Part shown: piece by piece, positions 31,502 through 35,302 of the stretch
How the letters are laid out: each line of letters opens with the position of its first letter
Position numbering within the stretch: the first letter of the stretch is position 1
DNA from: an uncultured Dialister sp.
GTDB taxonomy: Bacteria; Bacillota; Negativicutes; Veillonellales; Dialisteraceae
Assembly: GCA_900314595.1 (NCBI GenBank)
Contig: OMVW01000016.1
Span: 1 to 35,302 of the forward strand
Direction: 5' to 3'
Length of the DNA stretch: 35,302 nucleotides
Translations under genes and position numbers: made by a program
Notes under the pieces: model-generated
Databases searched by the model: none
What the model saw: only the letters and a program-made list of their open reading frames with translations
What the model was told of the DNA's origin: nothing

Positions 31502-32428
31502 TTATCTTTCCTGTACCACATTTTCGCCGATGATGCGTACATCGAGCGGTACATGAACGCCGTATTTGTCCATAATGCGGTTCTGTACTTCATGGAGGAC
31601 CTGGAGGATTTCAAAGCAGGTGGCTTTGCCGTTATTGACGACGAAGTCCGGATGCTTGGTGGATACCTGGGCATCGCCGATGGAGAATCCGATGAGTCCG
31701 CATTCTTTGATCATGGGGCCCACATGGTATCCCGGCGGACGGAGGTACATGGTGCCGGCGCTTCGTTTTTCCAGCGGCTGCTTGGTGCGTCTGGAAATCT
31801 GGTGCTCCTGCATTTCTCTCTTGATTTCATCTTCATTGCCTTTGGAGAGGTGAAGTTTGGCGCCTACGATGATATCTCCATTGTGCATGAAAATGGAATC
31901 GGAATCGCCATAGTGAAGGTCATCCCAGCCATAGGTACGTTCTTCCGTACCGTCTCTGGAAATGGTATATACTTCTTCCACTACTTTTTTCATCTGGCTG
32001 CCGTAACCGTTTGCATTCATGAATACTGCGCCGCAGATGGTGCCGGGAATGCCGACGGCCCATTCAAAGCCTTTCAGGCTGTTTTTCTGGGCAAAGCGGG
32101 AAACCGTACCGGTTCCGACGCCGCCGAGAGCGGTAATCCAGGTATCATGGCAGGCCATTTCCTGTTTGAGACGGGTGGTGCAGATGGTAATGCCCCGGAT
32201 GCCCAGGTCGCTGACAAGGCAGTTCGAACCGCCGCCGATCAGGGTGGTGCCGACGCCTTCTTTGTGCGCTTTGGCCAGGACTTTTTTCAGTTCACCCCAG
32301 GTTTTCGGCATAACGAAGCAGTCAGCCGGTCCGCCAATGCCATAAGTGGTGTGGCGGCTCATAGGTTCATTGAGTTTGTAATCCCGTTCTTCCAGGATTC
32401 CGTCGAAAAATGATTTCCAGTCTGTCAT
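31502..32428 (-). CDS. murB: UDP-N-acetylenolpyruvoylglucosamine reductase
   Basis: A 308-residue flavoenzyme that makes UDP-N-acetylmuramate in peptidoglycan synthesis. FAD-binding blocks are clear: YGIGGPADCFVMPKTWGEL, IGGGSNCLVSDLGIRG, and GIPGTICGAVFMNANGYG. The catalytic segment, normally SAGSxFKRP with an active-site Ser, reads SAGTMYLRP, so Thr226 replaces the Ser and Leu replaces the usual Lys. The C-terminal VPLDVRIIGE keeps the expected Glu. Lacking the type I insert, it is type II-like. The start overlaps the ylbF-like stop (ATGA). It is last in a four-gene operon. Confidence 0.93.
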   Translation of the reverse strand: MTDWKSFFDGILEERDYKLNEPMSRHTTYGIGGPADCFVMPKTWGELKKVLAKAHKEGVGTTLIGGGSNCLVSDLGIRGITICTTRLKQEMACHDTWITALGGVGTGTVSRFAQKNSLKGFEWAVGIPGTICGAVFMNANGYGSQMKKVVEEVYTISRDGTEERTYGWDDLHYGDSDSIFMHNGDIIVGAKLHLSKGNEDEIKREMQEHQISRRTKQPLEKRSAGTMYLRPPGYHVGPMIKECGLIGFSIGDAQVSTKHPDFVVNNGKATCFEILQVLHEVQNRIMDKYGVHVPLDVRIIGENVVQER

Positions 32429-32781
32429 GGTTTATCCAGTCCCAATACATCCATACCCTGCGCCATTGCATCGGAGACGATCTTCTGCAAATCCGCAGCT
32501 ACCTGATTCCAGCGGATAAATGCCTGGAGATATTCCCTGGCATTGCCGTTATTGCTGATGAGGATGGCCAGGTCCTGGAGATGTTTGTAAGTTTCCTCAT
32601 CTTCCTTCTGTCCGGCCAGTTTTGCGTAATCAGCTTTCATCTGGGCCATGATGTATTCTTTCACCATTTTTTTTGCTTCCTCATCGCCCTTGATAACTTC
32701 AGCTGCCGCGGTGAGTCGTTTCATCTCATCGCTGTCCTTGATGGCTCTCGCCAAATCATACGCTGCATCATACGTATTCAT
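32425..32781 (-). CDS. YlbF/YmcA family protein
   Basis: A 118-residue, largely helical cytosolic protein. AYDLARAIKDSDEMKRLTAA at the N-terminus, a central Glu/Lys-rich helix and YLQAFIRWNQVAADLQKIVSDA near the end fit the YlbF/YmcA family. In Bacillus these proteins form a complex that modulates RNase Y cleavage and development; here the role is inferred from family only. AAAGGAGGACATAG precedes the ATG with a somewhat long spacer. Its start overlaps trmL by 14 bp and its stop overlaps the murB start by 4 bp, so translation is coupled on both sides. Confidence 0.87.
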   Translation of the reverse strand: MNTYDAAYDLARAIKDSDEMKRLTAAAEVIKGDEEAKKMVKEYIMAQMKADYAKLAGQKEDEETYKHLQDLAILISNNGNAREYLQAFIRWNQVAADLQKIVSDAMAQGMDVLGLDKP

Positions 32782-33277
32782 GAGCGCTATGTCCTCCTTT
32801 GAATAACCGTCCGCTTTCCTTCAGGAGATGGCGGAATCCGGTCTGTCTTAATGCTTCCATGGCCACAATGGCAACGGCATTGGATAAATTGAGTGAACGG
32901 GCTTCTTCAATCATGGGGATGCGGATGCAGTCCTCTTCATGAGCAAGGAGCATCTTCTCCGGAAGCCCTTTTGTTTCCTTGCCAAATACCAGCACATCAT
33001 CCGGCCTGAACTGAACGTCCGTGTAAGCCTTCCGTGCCTTGGTGGTATTGTAATAGAAATGGCAGCCCTTGAGCATCGTCTCTACAGAAGCAAAGTCCGG
33101 ATGAATGTGGACTTCCAGCATATCCCAGTAGTCCAGCCCCGCCCGCTTCAGGTGCTTGTCATCGATGGAAAAGCCCAGAGGCTCCACCAGATGAAGAGTG
33201 AGGTGCTCGGCTGCGCAAAGTCTGGAAATATTTCCCGTATTCCCCGGAATCTCCGGCTCCACAAGAACGATGTGCAT
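32768..33277 (-). CDS. trmL: tRNA (cytidine(34)-2'-O)-methyltransferase
   Basis: A 169-residue SPOUT methyltransferase that modifies the wobble base of certain tRNA-Leu species. The fold's knot motifs are visible: VEPEIPGNTGNISR at residues 6-19, LVFGKETKGLP in the middle, and IPMIEEARSLNLSNAVAIVAMEALRQ at the end. AGGAAGAGGGATTT precedes the ATG, 14 bp past the upstream gene's stop. It is second in a four-gene operon. The same window also encodes two tRNA-Leu genes, but GAG and CAG anticodons are not obviously the TrmL targets. Confidence 0.93.
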   Translation of the reverse strand: MHIVLVEPEIPGNTGNISRLCAAEHLTLHLVEPLGFSIDDKHLKRAGLDYWDMLEVHIHPDFASVETMLKGCHFYYNTTKARKAYTDVQFRPDDVLVFGKETKGLPEKMLLAHEEDCIRIPMIEEARSLNLSNAVAIVAMEALRQTGFRHLLKESGRLFKGGHSAHEYV

Positions 33278-33291
33278 AAATCCCTCTTCCT

Positions 33292-33696
33292 TTAGAAATA
33301 ACTGCCATACCGGTCACGATACCGGTCAGTCTGCTCCTTTCCTTCATAAGCCCTGAAAGTCTTCGGCTTCTGGCCCTTGTAGGAAATCTGGTAGATAGGA
33401 CCGGGATCAAGCCCGTTTACGGGAATGCGGTAGATATTGTAATGGAATCCGTCACTTTTCTGCGGAATGGGCAGTCCAGTGGCTTCCACTCCCCCGTTAA
33501 AAGTGAAATCGGATTTGTAATCAGGAGACATGAAATTGTCCGGATGGAGCTCCTCCTTTGTCAGAGGCTCTGCCATCTCCACTTCCACTGTCAATTCATC
33601 AACGACGAAAACGTGCCTGATTTTATTGGCTGCTGAAACCGGCATCGCAAGGCCCAGGGTCAGAAGGCAAGCCGGTATGACGTATTTATATTTCAT
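33292..33696 (-). CDS. Small secreted protein of unknown function
   Basis: A 134-residue protein with a clear signal peptide (MKYKYVIPACLLTLGLAMPVSA, cleavage-like AxA end). The mature part of about 112 residues starts NKIRHVFVVDELTVEVEMAEPLTKEELHPDNF and ends in an Arg/Tyr-rich tail (TDRYRDRYGSYF). It looks like a small all-beta fold, but I recognise no family. GAGGAACT precedes the ATG; the 14 extra upstream codons belong to the leader. A TGA-TAGAAT extended -10 lies at 33748-33753. It heads the operon with trmL, ylbF-like and murB, so an envelope role is plausible but unproven. Confidence 0.75.
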   Translation of the reverse strand: MKYKYVIPACLLTLGLAMPVSAANKIRHVFVVDELTVEVEMAEPLTKEELHPDNFMSPDYKSDFTFNGGVEATGLPIPQKSDGFHYNIYRIPVNGLDPGPIYQISYKGQKPKTFRAYEGKEQTDRYRDRYGSYF

Positions 33697-33857
33697 AGTT
33701 CCTCGCCTGAAATGGTAAAAACAGTCCCCTCCCAGCACTTACACTATATTCTATCACATTTGGCGATGATGTACTTAGAAAATATTGTTAGAGAGTTATG
33801 ACTTTAAGTTATAGACAGGTCGGCTATCTCAGGATGGAAAACTTTTATAATGATCAG

Positions 33858-34125
33858 CTTTTGTTTCGGGAATATCGGGAATGACGGGAAAATCGGGGCT
33901 GTCGGGAAGGTGGCGCCGCTAATGCGGCGCTGATTATTGATGGGGAATGTGCACAGGCGGGTATAAAGTCCCTGTGATGCAATCTGACTGCAAAAAGTGG
34001 TCATTATACTTTTTCACCGGCCCGAAGGGCCATATATAAGATTGGTTCCCGCAGGGAACCATATCCTTCCCGGGCTTCCCGAAATGACCCCCGATTTCCC
34101 CGACATCCCCGATTCAAAAGCTTCC
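33858..34125. repeat. Two facing repeat modules
   Basis: Module 33858-33960 (plus): CTTTTGTTTCGGG edge, 9-nt array, GGGAAGGTG, hairpin GCGCCGCTAATGCGGCGC (33913-33930), tail GGGGAATGTGCACAGG. Module 34019-34125 (inverted): hairpin GGCCCGAAGGGCC, hairpin GGTTCCCGCAGGGAACC (34044-34060), 9-nt array (34067-34110), edge CGATTCAAAAG. The hairpin junction of the second resembles the one at 31241-31265. Confidence 0.8.
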
Positions 34126-34162
34126 CGAATTGATGATCTGCCAAGTTCTCCCAAAATAAAAC

Positions 34163-34194
34163 ACAATAAAAAAACTGCAGCACGCTGCAGTTTT
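34163..34194 (-). terminator. Terminator of rplS
   Basis: Perfect palindrome AAAACTGCAG-CACG-CTGCAGTTTT (34171-34194) with a longer T-run on the minus strand, 14 bp past the stop codon. Confidence 0.92.
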
Positions 34195-34207
34195 CTTATG
34201 AAAATCA

Positions 34208-34549
34208 TTATTTTCTTTCTTTAATTCTAGCTGCTTTACCGGACAGGCCGCGGAGATAGAACAGTTTAGCGCGGCGAACGATACCGTGGCGCTTTACTTC
34301 AATCTTGTCCAGACGCGGGGAATGAACCAGGAAAGTTCTTTCAACGCCTACGCCGTAGGAAATACGACGAACGGTGAAAGTTTCTCTGACGCCGGCATTT
34401 CTTCTGGCGATAACGACGCCTTCAAATACCTGAATACGTTCAGTCTTGCCTTCAACGACCTTTACGTGGACTCTTACAGTGTCCCCCGGGCGGAATGCAG
34501 GAATGTCCTTGCGGAGCTGTTCATTTTCCAGTGTTTCGATAATATTCAC
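34208..34549 (-). CDS. rplS: 50S ribosomal protein L19
   Basis: A 113-residue ribosomal protein at the 30S-50S interface. FRPGDTVRVHVKVVEGKTERIQVFEGVVIARRN, then RETFTVRRISYGVGVERTF and VRRAKLFYLRGLSGKAARIKE are the conserved L19 core. I start at the GTG at 34549 because AAGGAGGAAAAGATC precedes it and this gives the usual length; an ATG nine codons upstream lies before that site. The leader has two near-identical promoters. The neighbouring trmD/rimM genes of the usual L19 operon are not in the window. Confidence 0.96.
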   Translation of the reverse strand: MNIIETLENEQLRKDIPAFRPGDTVRVHVKVVEGKTERIQVFEGVVIARRNAGVRETFTVRRISYGVGVERTFLVHSPRLDKIEVKRHGIVRRAKLFYLRGLSGKAARIKERK

Positions 34550-34622
34550 GATCTTTTCCTCCTTCTCACAAGACATTCATGCCGATCGCTTTTGGCAGAG
34601 GACTGTCCAGACTAACAGTACT

Positions 34623-34651
34623 ATTGTATCATGGAATCGCCTGAATGGCAA
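34623..34651 (-). promoter_or_regulatory. rplS promoter, proximal
   Basis: TTGCCA (34646-34651), a 17-bp spacer ending TGA, TACAAT (34623-34628) on the minus strand. Confidence 0.75.
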
Positions 34652-34686
34652 TCTAAAAGCACGATACAGTTGCTGAATGCTTGACT

Positions 34687-34715
34687 ATTGTATCACATGG
34701 AGACAGGCAGGGCAA
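34687..34715 (-). promoter_or_regulatory. rplS promoter, distal
   Basis: TTGCCC (34710-34715), a 17-bp spacer ending TGA, TACAAT (34687-34692) on the minus strand. It is the same design as the proximal one, 64 bp upstream. Confidence 0.7.
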
Positions 34716-34831
34716 GGACTTTTTTGTAAAAAATGGTGAGAAAATTTTCAGGTATCCCTTTGAAGAATAACCGGTGCCGGGGAGCGGAAATCAGGGATAA
34801 TAGATAATGATTAATAGCCTTGATTCCGGAA

Positions 34832-35083
34832 GGAAACTGTCTTGTACAAAAACTTTTCATTGGGGTTAATGGTTAATCGTTGAAAACTTTCACCCGGTAA
34901 GGAAACCGGCTATCGAAAAAGCCGTACATTGAGGTTAATGGTTAATGTCCCAAAAGCTTTCTTCCGAAAGGAAACTGTCTTGTAGAAAACTTTTCATTGG
35001 GGTTAATGGTTAATATCCCAAAAGCTTTCTTCCGAAAGGAAACTATCCTGTACAAAAACTTTTCATTGGGGTTAATGGTTAAT
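34832..35083 (+). repeat. 69-bp tandem repeat, nearly four copies
   Basis: Copies begin at GGAAAC at 34832, 34901, 34970 and 35038, giving periods of 69, 69 and 68. Each ends in the doubled heptad GGTTAATGGTTAAT. Copies 1, 3 and 4 share ACTTTTCATTGG before it; copy 2 is diverged and carries a CCGGC/GCCGT-like stem instead. Copies 3 and 4 are preceded by the hairpin CTTTCTTCCGAAAG. No open frame is conserved. Confidence 0.92.
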
Positions 35084-35090
35084 AAAGCTG

Positions 35091-35302
35091 CCTGCGCAAA
35101 TCCCCCATATATGCTTGCGGCGCATCAGCGCCGCCTCCGCCCCTTATCCCTTACCTCTTTCCCCTTTTCCCCATTCTTTCCGGCTCGCCTGTGCAAAGTC
35201 CCAATAAAAAAATCGGCGCTGCCTCAGCAGCGCCACCTTCCCGATCACCCCGATCATCCCGACCGCCCCGAAATCTCGAAAAAGAATCTATCGGGGCATG
35301 TC
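35091..35302. repeat. Two repeat modules at the window end
   Basis: Module 35091-35160: tail CCTGCGCAAATCCCCC, hairpin GCGGCGCATCAGCGCCGC (35117-35134), degraded C-rich heptads. Module 35185-35302: tail GCCTGTGCAAAGTCCC, hairpin GGCGCTGCCTCAGCAGCGCC (35215-35234), CCCGATCAC nonads, then AATCTCGAAAAAGAATCTAT, which resembles 418-440. Confidence 0.8.

Overview
The window looks like chromosome from an anaerobic Negativicute, most likely a Dialister-like member of the Veillonellaceae. This is inferred from gene content and protein flavour, not from a search. Supporting points are two tandem CobT paralogues of the ArsA/ArsB type known from Sporomusa and Veillonella, a CIRCE-controlled groSL operon, Gram-positive-style ribosome-binding sites and promoters, and an ECF-type vitamin transporter S component. 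The gene content is mostly core. There is no prophage, CRISPR array, rRNA operon or complete insertion sequence. Most genes are on the minus strand.

Layout. 1-738 is a gene-free repeat island. 739-2112 is an AAA ATPase with a C-terminal nuclease-like domain, preceded by a symmetric four-site repeat array. 2652-5768 holds a DivIC/FtsB-like protein, a D,D-carboxypeptidase and a secreted M48 metalloprotease. 6781-7737 (plus) is a DUF1858-type protein. 8169-10898 is an operon of an M20D amidohydrolase and an MFS transporter, with a multidomain regulator behind it (11721-13010). 13191-15641 has a YaiI-like protein, an ECF S component with a structured leader, and an unknown membrane protein. 16122-17849 has an aldo/keto reductase remnant and a DEAD-box helicase. 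18153-19029 is a ten-tRNA operon (Gly, Asn, Gln, Lys, Glu, Val, Asp, Phe, Leu, Leu) driven by three tandem promoter-like sequences.

19919-22766 is a translationally coupled operon of two CobT/ArsAB-like phosphoribosyltransferases and a divergent LarC-like protein. 23263-24684 (plus) is an aldehyde dehydrogenase. 24952-27318 is a three-gene operon (RlmI-like methyltransferase, carbonic anhydrase, Tag). Next come a DUF2939-like protein (plus) and a YeaO-like protein (minus) that converge, then groES-groEL with CIRCE. 31502-33696 is a four-gene operon (small secreted protein, TrmL, YlbF, MurB), and 34208-34549 is rplS with two near-identical promoters.

The most striking feature is not a gene. 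Nearly every intergenic space carries copies of a modular element, roughly 35 in 35 kb. Each copy has a short degenerate tandem array of 7-nt or 9-nt words, usually the junction GAAGGTG, a GC-rich hairpin that often ends in a T-tract, and in many copies a conserved tail reading GGGGA...TTTGCACAGG. The repeated word differs between copies (TTCGTGA, TAAGTGG, TTAGTGA, GGATTGC, TCGGGGNNA) while the position and junction stay the same. In several genes the stop codon lies inside or at the edge of the array, and the 9-nt arrays match the canonical G-quadruplex pattern on the transcribed strand. A second set of palindromic repeats and a 69-bp tandem repeat fill much of the remaining intergenic DNA.
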